A program made the position numbers and the translations under genes. A DNA stretch of 36,388 nucleotides from Acidobacteriota bacterium (GTDB lineage Bacteria; Acidobacteriota; Blastocatellia; Pyrinomonadales; Pyrinomonadaceae). Location: contig QHXM01000069.1 of NCBI GenBank assembly GCA_003222945.1, forward strand, positions 1 through 36,388, in the 5' to 3' direction. A model generated the notes under the pieces. It saw only the letters and a program-made list of their open reading frames with translations. It had not been told where the DNA came from and ran no database searches. This document shows, piece after piece, positions 23,741 to 31,229 of this stretch. Position 1 is the first letter of the stretch. Each line of letters starts with the position of its first letter.

Positions 23741-24508
23741 TCACAGCATGAGCATTCCGCCGTTGATCTCTATGGTTTCGCCGCACAGATAACTTCCGGC
23801 GTCCGAAGCCAGAAACGCGATGACCTTTGCGACTTCTTCGGGCGTTCCGACGCGACCCAACGGGATGCCGCCGACATAAGCCTTCATCGCTTCGGGAGTG
23901 GAAAACTGTTCGTGATAAGGCGTGTCAATCACGCCGGGCGAGATGGCGTTGACACGTACTCCGAAAGGCGAAAGCTCTTTAGCAAGTCCTTTGGTGAAAG
24001 TGATGAGTCCGCCTTTCGCCGTCGAGTAATGAATAGAGCCGAGCGCGCCGCCGTTGCGACCCGCAATGGAAGAGACGTTGACGATAGCGCCCGACTTGCG
24101 CTCCATCATCGAAGCGGCGACTGCTTGCGAGCACAGAAACGCGCTCTTCAAGTTCAGGTTGACGACCTCATCCCAACGCTCTTCCGTCAACTCAAGAATT
24201 TTAAGACGCTCGATAAGAGAGCCTGCGTTGTTGACCAGAATATCAACAGGGCCAAGCTCGCGTGTCGCTCGCTCGACGAGCGCTTTGATGTCGCTTGTGC
24301 GCGTGACATCAGCTTGAATAGTGATTGCGCTCCAGCCGCTTTCCGTTATCTTCTCGCGCGCATCCTCAGCGCCCGACTCGTTCTTGTGATAGTTGATTGC
24401 GACCTTCGCGCCGCACTCCGCGAAAAGCTCTGCGGTCGCGCGGCCTATGCCGGAGGATGCGCCCGTTATGAGCGCGACCTTGCCCGTCAAATCAAAAAAG
24501 TTACGCAT
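23741..24508 (-). CDS. SDR family oxidoreductase, probable uronate (DEH/DKI) reductase
   Basis: A 255-residue classical short-chain dehydrogenase. The cofactor motif is ALITGASSGIGRATAELFAE (T-G-x3-G-x-G), then DILVNNAGSLIE, the catalytic Ser in IVNVSSIAGR, and YSTAK (Y-x3-K). The C terminus SYLCGETIEINGG is typical of FabG/KduD-like proteins. Because it sits between an MFS carrier (22 bases upstream) and a polysaccharide lyase plus kdgF, reduction of 4-deoxy-hexoseulose uronate or DKI is the best guess. AAGGAG five bases before the ATG fixes the start. Confidence 0.9.
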   Translation of the reverse strand: MRNFFDLTGKVALITGASSGIGRATAELFAECGAKVAINYHKNESGAEDAREKITESGWSAITIQADVTRTSDIKALVERATRELGPVDILVNNAGSLIERLKILELTEERWDEVVNLNLKSAFLCSQAVAASMMERKSGAIVNVSSIAGRNGGALGSIHYSTAKGGLITFTKGLAKELSPFGVRVNAISPGVIDTPYHEQFSTPEAMKAYVGGIPLGRVGTPEEVAKVIAFLASDAGSYLCGETIEINGGMLML

Positions 24509-24530
24509 GTGAACTCCTTAAAAAATTTCT

Positions 24531-25955
24531 TCAAATCGCAGCCTTATCGTTGCGCTCTAGGGGAACGCGACGGATTGGACCGGCGAGTGTGAATAGAACA
24601 ATTGCGCCGAGCGGACCGAAAAGTCCTGCGGCAGTGAAAATCGGTGTGTAAGAGAAATGATCCACGACCCAGCCCGTAGCGAGCGTGAAGGCAAGGCTGC
24701 TGATGCCCGCGCCTGTGCCTCCAAGCCCCGCGACGGAAGCCACAGCCTTGCCCGGAAAATAATCGCTCGGCAATACCTGTAGATTATTAATCCAGACCTG
24801 GAAAGCGAAAGTCACGACGCAGATGAGCGCGAGCGCAACCATAGGGTCCGCCACGCGCACGGCGAGAATGCCTGTCGGCATCAGAAGCGCTGCAATGAGC
24901 ATCACAGACTTTCGCGCACGATTGACTGTCCAGCCTAGACCTATTAGATAACCGCTAGCCCAGCCGCCTAGAAGACTTCCTATCCCTGCTGTCAAATACG
25001 GCAGCCATGCGAACGAGCCTACATCCTTCAGGCTGAAGCCTCGCGCCTTCTGCAAATACTCCGGCAGCCAGATGACGAAGAGCCACCACACAGGGTCAAC
25101 CAGAAACCTCATCAACACGATTGCCCAGACCTCTCTGTATTGCAGCAACTCGCGCCAACGCGGTACTCGCTCCTCTTCCAGATCAGCGGGCGGCGCAGAC
25201 TTCGCAATCACTTCCACAGACGGCGCTTCGATCTCGTCTTTCACAACAGCTTCGAGCGATTCATCCTCAACGCGCTGTCCCTTCCTGATGAAGTCAAACT
25301 CTTCTCGCTTCAGCCAGCGATGGCGCTCAGGCGTTTGATAGACGAAGAGCCAGAGCGCTAGCCAGAAGAAGCCCAGCGTGCCTGTGATTAGAAAGGTCGA
25401 GTGCCAGCCGTAATTAATGTTGAGCCAGACGATCAAGGGCGGCGAGAGAACTGCGCCGACGGTCGCGCCGCTGTTGAAGATGGCAAGCGCCAACGCACGT
25501 TCCTTTATTGGAAACCATTCGGCGCTTATCTTCGCAGCACCCGGCCAGTTTCCCGCTTCGCCTGTTCCCAGCAGGAAACGGAATAAGCTCAAGCTGCGAA
25601 GTCCTTGTGCAAGCGAAGTCATCATCGCCGCAACGGACCAGATGATGATTGAAAAACTAAAACCTTTGCGCGTGCCAACGCGGTCGTAAAGTTTTCCTGA
25701 GAGACTCTGACTGATCGTGTAGGCGAGCAGAAACCAGGCGTTAATGAGCGCGTACTGTTCGTTGCTCAAAGAGAGGTCTGCGCGAATGACTGTCGAGAGG
25801 ATTGCGATTGTCTGTCGGTCTATGTAGTTGATGACGGTCGCCAGAAACACAAGACCGATGATCCACCAGCGCAGGCCGGGCACTTGAAAACCGGACAGCG
25901 ATGCATTGACTCCAGCCGTCTCCGTCTTCTTTGCCTTGAGTTTGACTTCAGCCAT
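24531..25955 (-). CDS. MFS transporter, anion:cation symporter type (hexuronate/ExuT-like)
   Basis: About 474 residues with twelve predicted helices. The first helix region WWIIGLVFLATVINYIDRQTIAILS and the loop SGKLYDRVGTRKGFS (G-x3-D-R-x-G-x-R/K) are the ACS/ExuT signature. GEAGNWPGAAKISAEWFP and ALAIFNSGATVGAVLSPPLI follow. A long charged central loop lies at about 210-275 (EEFDFIRKGQRVEDE). The family imports hexuronates, sugar acids or oligouronides with protons, which fits the lyase locus. The frame is open to 26045, but the ATG at 25955 matches family N termini. It is probably the first gene of the operon MFS-SDR-lyase-kdgF. Confidence 0.88.
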   Translation of the reverse strand: MAEVKLKAKKTETAGVNASLSGFQVPGLRWWIIGLVFLATVINYIDRQTIAILSTVIRADLSLSNEQYALINAWFLLAYTISQSLSGKLYDRVGTRKGFSFSIIIWSVAAMMTSLAQGLRSLSLFRFLLGTGEAGNWPGAAKISAEWFPIKERALALAIFNSGATVGAVLSPPLIVWLNINYGWHSTFLITGTLGFFWLALWLFVYQTPERHRWLKREEFDFIRKGQRVEDESLEAVVKDEIEAPSVEVIAKSAPPADLEEERVPRWRELLQYREVWAIVLMRFLVDPVWWLFVIWLPEYLQKARGFSLKDVGSFAWLPYLTAGIGSLLGGWASGYLIGLGWTVNRARKSVMLIAALLMPTGILAVRVADPMVALALICVVTFAFQVWINNLQVLPSDYFPGKAVASVAGLGGTGAGISSLAFTLATGWVVDHFSYTPIFTAAGLFGPLGAIVLFTLAGPIRRVPLERNDKAAI

Positions 25956-26477
25956 AAACTTCAATAACTCTTTGAAAATTCCTGTCAGGCCGCGCGACCG
26001 TCTCGGAAGAAGATAGCCCGCACGTCCGCGCCGTCTGGTATGCAATGAACAGAAAACTTCTGCGCGTTGAAGACACGCCAGGATACTTTCTCTCCCCGCC
26101 GAAGGTGCGGACTGAAAGCGAAGGCAAATGAAATTCGAGAGTTTTCACTCCATCCGCACATACGTGCGGACTGAAAGAAGTCTCGGAGAATAAATTAACT
26201 GTGCCGTCAGGGAAACAAACTGTAGAAAGCACAGAAAACTGAGACAGTCGGACAATAATCGGACAAGTTACCTGTCGGCAGATTAAAAACTTCCTTATTT
26301 CGCGCCGCCGCTTACTCTGATGGCATGAACAAAAGCCTTAGACACCCGCTCAGCTAATTCAAGGCTGCGAAATCTCTAAATCTTAAAAGAGAACCAAGTC
26401 ATGGATGCCGGATGTAATCTTCCAGTCATCGTCAGCAGTATATAGTGTTTGGCCTATAAGTCGTAAACTGAATCATC
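25956..26477. other. 522-base intergenic region upstream of the uronate locus, with short direct repeats
   Basis: No intact gene is supported. GTGCGGACTGAAAG occurs twice (26105-26118 and 26164-26177, 59 bases apart), the second inside CCGCACATACGTGCGG. Further out, TCGGACAA occurs twice with 11-base spacing (26248-26266). Both pairs could be operators for the leftward MFS gene. An open frame at 25948-26232 on the minus strand has no recognisable domain or start context. Confidence 0.5.
26248..26266 (-). promoter_or_regulatory. Tandem TTGTCCGA direct repeat, candidate operator
   Basis: On the minus strand TTGTCCGA-TTA-TTGTCCGA places two identical octamers one helical turn (11 bases) apart, about 290 bases upstream of the MFS start. 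This geometry suits a regulator binding the same face of the DNA twice. There is no regulator gene adjacent to test against. Confidence 0.4.
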
Positions 26478-26845
26478 ATGGGCAAGACGCTCAACGTCGT
26501 CTCGTTGATGGGCATGATAATGGTCGTTGGCATCGTCGCCAAAAACGGCATATTGATGCTGGACGCGGTGGAAGAGCATCTCGCAGCGGGAGACACTCTG
26601 CGACAGGCATTGTTGAGATCGGGTCGAAGAAGATTCCGCCCGTGTTGATGACTTCGCTCGCGGCGATTTTAGGAATGTTGCCGCTCGCCTTAGCCATAGG
26701 CGCAGGCGCAGAACTTTTGCAACCACTCGCCATCGCAGTCATCGGCGGTCTTGCGGTTGCGCTCTTGCTTTCGCTCGTTGTCATGCCGACGATTTATGCG
26801 ATGCTGCGACGTGAAATGAAACGTGGCGGGTCCATGATCTCATAA
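26478..26845 (+). pseudogene. RND efflux pump (HME/HAE1-like) C-terminal remnant
   Basis: The plus strand encodes GKTLNVVSLMGMIMVVGIVAKNGILMLDAVE and then LRQALLRSGRRRFRP, the late transmembrane block of an RND transporter, from 26478. At about 26640 one base is lost (CCC GTG expected after RFRP) and the sequence continues in another frame as PPVLMTSLAAILGMLPLALAIGAGAE, LLQPLAIAVIGGLAVALLLSL and MPTIYAMLRREMK to 26845. Perhaps 120 of about 1,000 residues survive, without a start. It is a gene fragment left by rearrangement. Confidence 0.85.
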
Positions 26846-27183
26846 TAGATGCCGGAAATCGGCCCGGCCCGGGAATGGTCCTGTGTCTCACGGCGCAGAA
26901 ATGGCAGGGCTTAATTCTGCTCAGGCCACGATCTTTACGCACTGGTTATTGCTAATATCAAATACTTGGTTGACAGAGTCAATTAAATATCTTATCTAAA
27001 GATTTATAAGATTTTTCTCCCTATCTCTGATCACGGGTATGCACACAACTAGTATAGCCTCTTGTCGGGCCAAGATGTTTCGCCTGTTATCGAAATGTGT
27101 CTGCACGCCGCTTACGGCATCCTGTTAGTATTAACAGTAGGTGACAACTGTTATTTTAGATTGATGAGAGCCATGCGGCGGCC
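26846..27183. other. 338-base AT-rich gap with an orphan copy of the TTGAC-GTCAA promoter module
   Basis: The gap contains no gene that can be supported. It separates the RND remnant from the 3' end of the secreted ankyrin gene. Its notable content is the promoter/operator module at 26954-26982 described separately. The rest is AT-rich sequence without a recognised feature. Confidence 0.5.
26954..26982 (-). promoter_or_regulatory. Orphan copy of the shared promoter/operator module
   Basis: On the minus strand TTGACT (26982-26977), 17 bases, then GATATT (26959-26954), with TTGACAGAGTCAA palindromic around the -35. This nearly duplicates the module before the MarR-GNAT gene (31508-31541). It points leftward into the RND remnant and no gene it could drive is evident, so it may be a relic of a lost gene. 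Confidence 0.5.
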
Positions 27184-27957
27184 TCATTGCACGCCGCCAC
27201 GGCTGCGCAGGAAGTTCGCCATCTCCGCCTGTTTATTCTCGATGGCGACGGTGAGCGGCGTCTTTCCGTTGTCGCCCCTGGCGTTGATGTCCGCCCCTTG
27301 ATCCAGAAGGAGCCGCGCGAACTCTATTCGACCCCCGCCCGCGACCTCGTGCAGCGGCGTCTCGCCGCCCTCGCCGCGCGCGTTTACGTTCGCGCCGCGT
27401 GCGATGAGCAGCCGCGCGATGTCCATGTGGCCTGCGACCGCCGCCGACCTGAGCGGCACGGCCTTGAGCGCGTTTCTGGAACTGACGTTGACCTGCGCGC
27501 CGCCGTCGAGCAGGACTTTCGCGGCCTCCACATGGCCGAAGAACGCCGCTAGACCCAACGGAGTAAAGCCATCGGACGCGAAAGCGTTAGCGAGGTCGGG
27601 CTTCGACTTCAAGAGCGCACGCACGCGCCCCGCACGCCCCGTTGCGGCTGCCTCGAAGATGTCTAGCTTGATTCCTGATGCGAGTAGCAGATTAACTATT
27701 TCGTCGCGCCCGCGATAGACGGCTTGCAGGAGCGCCGACACGCCGTCCTGCCCTCTGGTCTTCGCGAGCAAAGGGTTTTCCTTCAGTAGTTCTCTCACCT
27801 TAGCCGCGTTGCCCTCCGTCACCGCCGCGAGGAACTCCCGCTCCGCCGACACGTCTGTGACCTTTCGCTGCGCGTAAGCCGACTTTACGTAAATGAGCGA
27901 CCCCAGGGAGCAAAGGGTTACGACTATTAGGGCGGCCCGCCACATTTTTTCTCTCAT
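27184..27957 (-). CDS. Secreted ankyrin-repeat protein
   Basis: 257 residues with a signal peptide (hydrophobic residues about 7-24, VKSAYAQ). Five to six ankyrin repeats follow: DGVSALLQAVYRGRDEIVNLLL, DGFTPLGLAAFFGHVEAAKVLLDGG, ALKAVPLRSAAVAGHMDIARLL, GGETPLHEVAGGGRIEFARLLL and NGKTPLTVAIENKQAEMANFL. The ATG at 27957 is set by GGAGG eight bases upstream. The stop of the sigma factor-ankyrin gene is 27 bases before this start, and the repeats share an unusual order (the segment LDIFEAAATGR, with a non-canonical second repeat) with the sigma factor's own repeats. The two are paralogous. Periplasmic location is inferred from the signal peptide. It is a candidate partner or envelope ligand sensor for the sigma system. 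Confidence 0.88.
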   Translation of the reverse strand: MREKMWRAALIVVTLCSLGSLIYVKSAYAQRKVTDVSAEREFLAAVTEGNAAKVRELLKENPLLAKTRGQDGVSALLQAVYRGRDEIVNLLLASGIKLDIFEAAATGRAGRVRALLKSKPDLANAFASDGFTPLGLAAFFGHVEAAKVLLDGGAQVNVSSRNALKAVPLRSAAVAGHMDIARLLIARGANVNARGEGGETPLHEVAGGGRIEFARLLLDQGADINARGDNGKTPLTVAIENKQAEMANFLRSRGGVQ

Positions 27958-27984
27958 TAACAATTCCTCCGTTAGAAATTAAAT

Positions 27985-29250
27985 TCACTCCCGGCCACCT
28001 ACGCGGCGTAGGTTTTCAGCCGCCTTTTCCTGACCCTCTTCGACCGCCACGCGGAGCGGCGTCCTTCCTTCGTCGTCACGCGCATTAACGTCGGCCCCGC
28101 GTTCAAGAAGAGGAGCGATCAACTCGACGAACCCGTAGCCAGCGGCGTAATGCAGCGCTGTCCAGCCCGCGCGCGGAATTCCCTTCCCGCCCCGCCTCGC
28201 GGTCACGTCCGCGCCGTGGTCCAGCAGTAGCTTCGCCACCTCGGTCCTGCGCCCGTAGAGCGCGGCGTGCAGAGGCGTGACGCCTAGCTCGTTTCTTGAA
28301 ACGGCGTTGGCGTTAGCCCCTTGAGTCAGTAGAAACTCGGCGGTCTCTTCGTGACCGAAGTGGGTAGCCAGAGCTAGAGGCGTGAACCCTTCCGGCGAAT
28401 AAGAATCCAAGAGGCTCGCATCATTGTGCGCAAGCTCAGCCACCAGTTCTGTCCTCCCGATGGCCGCAGCCTCGTAGATGTCCGGCTTCACACCGGCCCT
28501 TAATAGCAGTTCGGCAACCTCCCGGTGACCGGAATTAACCGCCAGTATGAGTGCCGTGTTGCCGAGCCAGTCGCGCGCTTTTAAGAGGCGCGGGTCTCGT
28601 TCGAGCAGCGCCTTGACGCGCGATACGTCGCCGCCGCTCGCTGCCTTGAGCATCTCTATGACGCCAGCGGCAAACGCATCGTGGCGCGACGGGCGACGCT
28701 CCCGCAGGCTGTCCTCCAACAGGTCAAGCAGCAGCCCGCGCAGCCGCCTGCGCGCCGAGAAGAGTCGCTTCTTGACTGTGGTGGCGGGCGCGCCTAGAAA
28801 GGCACTTATCTCCCGCTGCGAGTACCCGCTGATGTAGTAGAGCACCGTCGCGGCTCGCTCGTGCTCGGGCAGCGAATTGATCGCCTCCCAGAGTCTTTCC
28901 CTCATCTCACGCCGCTCTATCTCTTCCACCTGACCGATCTCCTGAGAGGCACGCTCCTCTACCGCTTGCAGGGGAACGGTCTCTAAACGTAGCCCGCGCG
29001 TCAGCCGGTCGCAGTGCTTGAAGACGATGCGGCGGAACCAGCCGGGAAAGGCCGCCGGTTCACGCAAGGCCGAGAGATTCCGGTACGCTTCCAGGAACGC
29101 CTCCTGCGCCGCGTCTTCCGCCAACTGAAAATCCCGCAAGATGGCGTAGCCGTAGCCGACAGCCATGTCCTGAAAGCGCCAGACCACAGCCGCGTAAGCG
29201 TCCGCGTCCCCCTCGCGTGCGCGCAAGATTAATGGCTCTAAGTTATCCAT
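27985..29250 (-). CDS. ECF-type sigma factor with C-terminal ankyrin-repeat domain
   Basis: A 421-residue fusion. Sigma region 2 (residues about 8-78) has DADAYAAVVWRFQDMAVGYG, DFQLAEDAAQEAFLEAYRNL and FPGWFRRIVFKHCDRL. Region 4 (about 125-180) has INSLPEHERAATVLYYISGY and SQREISAFLGAPATTVKKRL. From about 205 to the end run six ankyrin repeats, including LGNTALILAVNSGHREVAELLL, EGFTPLALATHFGHEETAEFLL, LGVTPLHAALYGRRTEVAKLLLDHGADV, AGWTALHYAAGYGFVELIAPLL and EGRTPLRVAVEEGQEKAAENL. No anti-sigma gene lies nearby, so the repeats may be the control domain, as C-terminal domains are in ECF41/ECF42. The start is uncertain: TTG 29328 lies at or before the predicted transcription start, so ATG 29250 is preferred although it lacks a ribosome site. 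Confidence 0.88.
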   Translation of the reverse strand: MDNLEPLILRAREGDADAYAAVVWRFQDMAVGYGYAILRDFQLAEDAAQEAFLEAYRNLSALREPAAFPGWFRRIVFKHCDRLTRGLRLETVPLQAVEERASQEIGQVEEIERREMRERLWEAINSLPEHERAATVLYYISGYSQREISAFLGAPATTVKKRLFSARRRLRGLLLDLLEDSLRERRPSRHDAFAAGVIEMLKAASGGDVSRVKALLERDPRLLKARDWLGNTALILAVNSGHREVAELLLRAGVKPDIYEAAAIGRTELVAELAHNDASLLDSYSPEGFTPLALATHFGHEETAEFLLTQGANANAVSRNELGVTPLHAALYGRRTEVAKLLLDHGADVTARRGGKGIPRAGWTALHYAAGYGFVELIAPLLERGADVNARDDEGRTPLRVAVEEGQEKAAENLRRVGGRE

Positions 29251-29332
29251 CCGGGATTCACGGTCTTTTGATTCACCGGCCCCCACTGTAAAGTCCCAAC
29301 TCGGAAGCAAAAGGTTACCGGACTCCAAAGGC

Positions 29333-29378
29333 TAAATATCAAATATTACTTGACTCGTCAACTATTGACCGATAAAAT
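29333..29378. promoter_or_regulatory. Divergent promoter pair sharing one palindromic -35/operator
   Basis: The palindrome TTGACTCGTCAA (29350-29361) gives a -35 on both strands. Rightward: TTGACT, 17 bases, TAAAAT (29373-29378), predicting a transcript start at the MarR GTG itself (29385). Leftward: TTGACG, 17 bases, TATTTA (29338-29333), towards the sigma factor-ankyrin gene. A protein bound to the palindrome would block both. The MarR product is the natural candidate. Confidence 0.7.
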
Positions 29379-29384
29379 ACCCTT

Positions 29385-29864
29385 GTGACTGTGAAGACAA
29401 AACTCCGGCGACGTGGAAAGGCGCGACCCGAAGCGCCCCCTGCCCGTTCGGCTTATGCCACTCTGCTGTCGGCGGCTGACCGGGTGAGAACTTCGTTCGA
29501 GACCGTATGCGCCTCGTTCGACATCACTGCTCAGCAGTACAACGTGCTGCGTATCCTGCGCGGCGCTGAACCCGAGGGCCTGCCTACCCTTACAATCGCC
29601 GAGCGGATGATAGAGCGCACGCCCGGCATCACCAGAATGATCGACCGCCTGGAAGCCAAAGGGCTGGTAGCGCGCGAGGTTCGCCCGCACGACCGACGCT
29701 TCGTTCACTGCCGCGTCACGAAGAAGGGGTTGAGTCTTTTAGAACGGCTCGACGAACCCGTTGAGGAGTTCAATCGTTCGGCGTTCCGCGCCCTAAGCCA
29801 TGCGGAGCTTAAAAAGCTCGTCGCCCTGCTTGAGAGAACGCGGGAATCGCACGAAATGGATTAA
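29385..29864 (+). CDS. MarR family transcriptional regulator
   Basis: 159 residues. The winged helix is EGLPTLTIAERMIERTPGITRMIDRLEAKGLVAREVRPHDRRFVHCRVTKKGLSLLERL, with the D-R-R wing. Flanking helices ARSAYATLLSAADRVRTSF and FDITAQQYNVLRILRGAE form the dimer interface. The start is GTG 29385, where the predicted promoter places the first transcribed base, so the message may be leaderless; no ribosome site is present. It is followed 13 bases later by an FMN reductase gene. Likely a repressor of itself and of the divergent sigma-ankyrin gene; the ligand is unknown, with a redox or phenolic signal typical of the family. Confidence 0.9.
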   Translation: MTVKTKLRRRGKARPEAPPARSAYATLLSAADRVRTSFETVCASFDITAQQYNVLRILRGAEPEGLPTLTIAERMIERTPGITRMIDRLEAKGLVAREVRPHDRRFVHCRVTKKGLSLLERLDEPVEEFNRSAFRALSHAELKKLVALLERTRESHEMD

Positions 29865-29877
29865 GGGATAGCAAGGG

Positions 29878-30471
29878 ATGATGAATAGTAGACCGAAGAT
29901 TTTGGCGTTCGCTGGGAGTCTGCGCGAACGCTCCGTCAACAAGCGCGTCCTGAAGACGGCGATCAAGGGAGCGGAAAGTGCGGGCGCAGAAGTGACCTAT
30001 ATTGATCTGTGCGATTACCCGATGCCCCTCTACAACTCGGACGAGCACGAAAGAGATGGCTTCGACGAAAACGCGCTCAAGCTTCAGGGCCTTCTTGTCG
30101 AGCACGACGGCCTTTTGATCGCTTCGCCGGAGTACAACGGCTCTCTCCCGGCGGCGCTGAAGAACGCTATAGACTGGGCCTCGCGCCAGAGCGACAGGTA
30201 CGAGAGGAGTAAGATTTTCCGGGGCAAAGTTGCGGCGATGATGACGGCCTCGCCCGGCTCTTTGGGCGGCGTGCGCTCGCTCTCTCACCTGCGCGGCGTG
30301 CTCACGAGCGTTGGCGTCATAGTCTTGGCGCAAGAGGTCGCCGTCACTTTCGCCGAAGATAAGTTTGATTGCGAGGGCGGCGAGATGACCGATGAGAGGA
30401 TGAAAGGAAACCTTGAAGCTTTAGGCGCTGCGCTGGTTGAAATGTTGAGAAGGACGCACGTAGGCAGTTGA
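29878..30471 (+). CDS. NADPH-dependent FMN reductase-like flavoprotein
   Basis: A 197-residue flavodoxin-fold protein: ILAFAGSLRERSVNKRVLKTA is the FMN phosphate loop (G-S-x-R-x-x-S/N-x-N), then LYNSDEHERDGF, DGLLIASPEYNGSLPAALKNAIDWASR (P-E-Y-N-x-S/G) and KVAAMMTASPGSLGGVRSLSHLR. Members are quinone, azo-dye or chromate reductases. Two ATGs are adjacent; AAGGG precedes them. Thirteen bases separate it from the MarR stop, so MarR-dependent co-expression is very likely, as in many quinone-stress operons. Confidence 0.9.
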   Translation: MMNSRPKILAFAGSLRERSVNKRVLKTAIKGAESAGAEVTYIDLCDYPMPLYNSDEHERDGFDENALKLQGLLVEHDGLLIASPEYNGSLPAALKNAIDWASRQSDRYERSKIFRGKVAAMMTASPGSLGGVRSLSHLRGVLTSVGVIVLAQEVAVTFAEDKFDCEGGEMTDERMKGNLEALGAALVEMLRRTHVGS

Positions 30472-30535
30472 AACCGAAGCCTCGCCGGGCGTGAGTGATT
30501 AAGAGTCGGGCGGAAGGTGGCTAAGAATTAAGATT

Positions 30536-31171
30536 ATGCCGGATTGGTCGAAGCTATCTCTGTTCATCTCCGTGACTGTGGCCCTCGTCTTCATGCCTGG
30601 CCCCAACACGCTCTACATAATCGCTCGCAGCATAAACCAGGGACGCAGGGCGGGCGTCGTCTCCAGCCTTGGCGTGCAGATGGGATCGCTCATACACATC
30701 GCAGCCGCAGCGTTGGGCCTGTCGGCATTGTTGCTGTCGTCCGCGCTGGCCTTCGGCGTCGTGAAGTATGCGGGCGCGGCCTACCTAATCTACCTAGGCG
30801 TAAAAACTCTGTTGACGAAAGAGAAGGCTGTGCAGGCGCGAGAAGTCCAGAAGACGAGTTTGAGCCGCGTGTTTTATCAGGGCGTAGTCGTTAACCTGCT
30901 CAATCCGAAGACTGCCCTCTTCTTCTTAGCGTTCCTTCCGCAGTTCATCGTCCCGGCGCGAGGCCGAGTGTGGATGCAGATCATCTCGCTGGGGGCGATT
31001 CTGGTCCTCTTCGGTACTCTGAGCGATATGACATACGCACTCGCAGCGGGGAGCATCGGCAACTGGCTTCGCGGGAACTTAAAATTTTTACGCGCGCAGC
31101 GATATTTCGCTGGCAGCATCTATCTTGGCCTGGGCGCGTTGACAGCCTTGGGCGGGACGCGCAACAGATAA
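30536..31171 (+). CDS. LysE/RhtB family exporter
   Basis: A 211-residue inner-membrane protein with six helices. FMPGPNTLYIIARSINQGRRAG is the family signature near the N terminus (P-G-P-x-x-x-x). GVVKYAGAAYLIYLGVKTLL and QGVVVNLLNPKTALFFLAFLPQF are the other hallmarks. Members export amino acids or their derivatives, such as homoserine lactone, threonine or leucine. It starts 64 bases after the FMN reductase and probably belongs to the same MarR-controlled unit, though no ribosome site beyond a weak purine stretch is visible. Confidence 0.92.
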   Translation: MPDWSKLSLFISVTVALVFMPGPNTLYIIARSINQGRRAGVVSSLGVQMGSLIHIAAAALGLSALLLSSALAFGVVKYAGAAYLIYLGVKTLLTKEKAVQAREVQKTSLSRVFYQGVVVNLLNPKTALFFLAFLPQFIVPARGRVWMQIISLGAILVLFGTLSDMTYALAAGSIGNWLRGNLKFLRAQRYFAGSIYLGLGALTALGGTRNR

Positions 31172-31229
31172 CTCCGAGTGAGATACGCGAGTAGAGTTAA
31201 GAGCGTTGCCGCCAGTCCGCACGCGTTCC

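Noticed and set aside
23732-24592. 286-residue open frame antisense to the SDR gene
   Set aside because: Arg-rich shadow of a high-GC gene; no recognisable family, and the opposite strand has an intact SDR.
25948-26232. 94-residue minus-strand open frame upstream of the MFS gene
   Set aside because: No domain, no ribosome site, overlaps the MFS start and short direct repeats; better treated as regulatory sequence.
27062-27301. 79-residue plus-strand open frame
   Set aside because: Most of it is antisense to the secreted ankyrin gene and has no family pattern.
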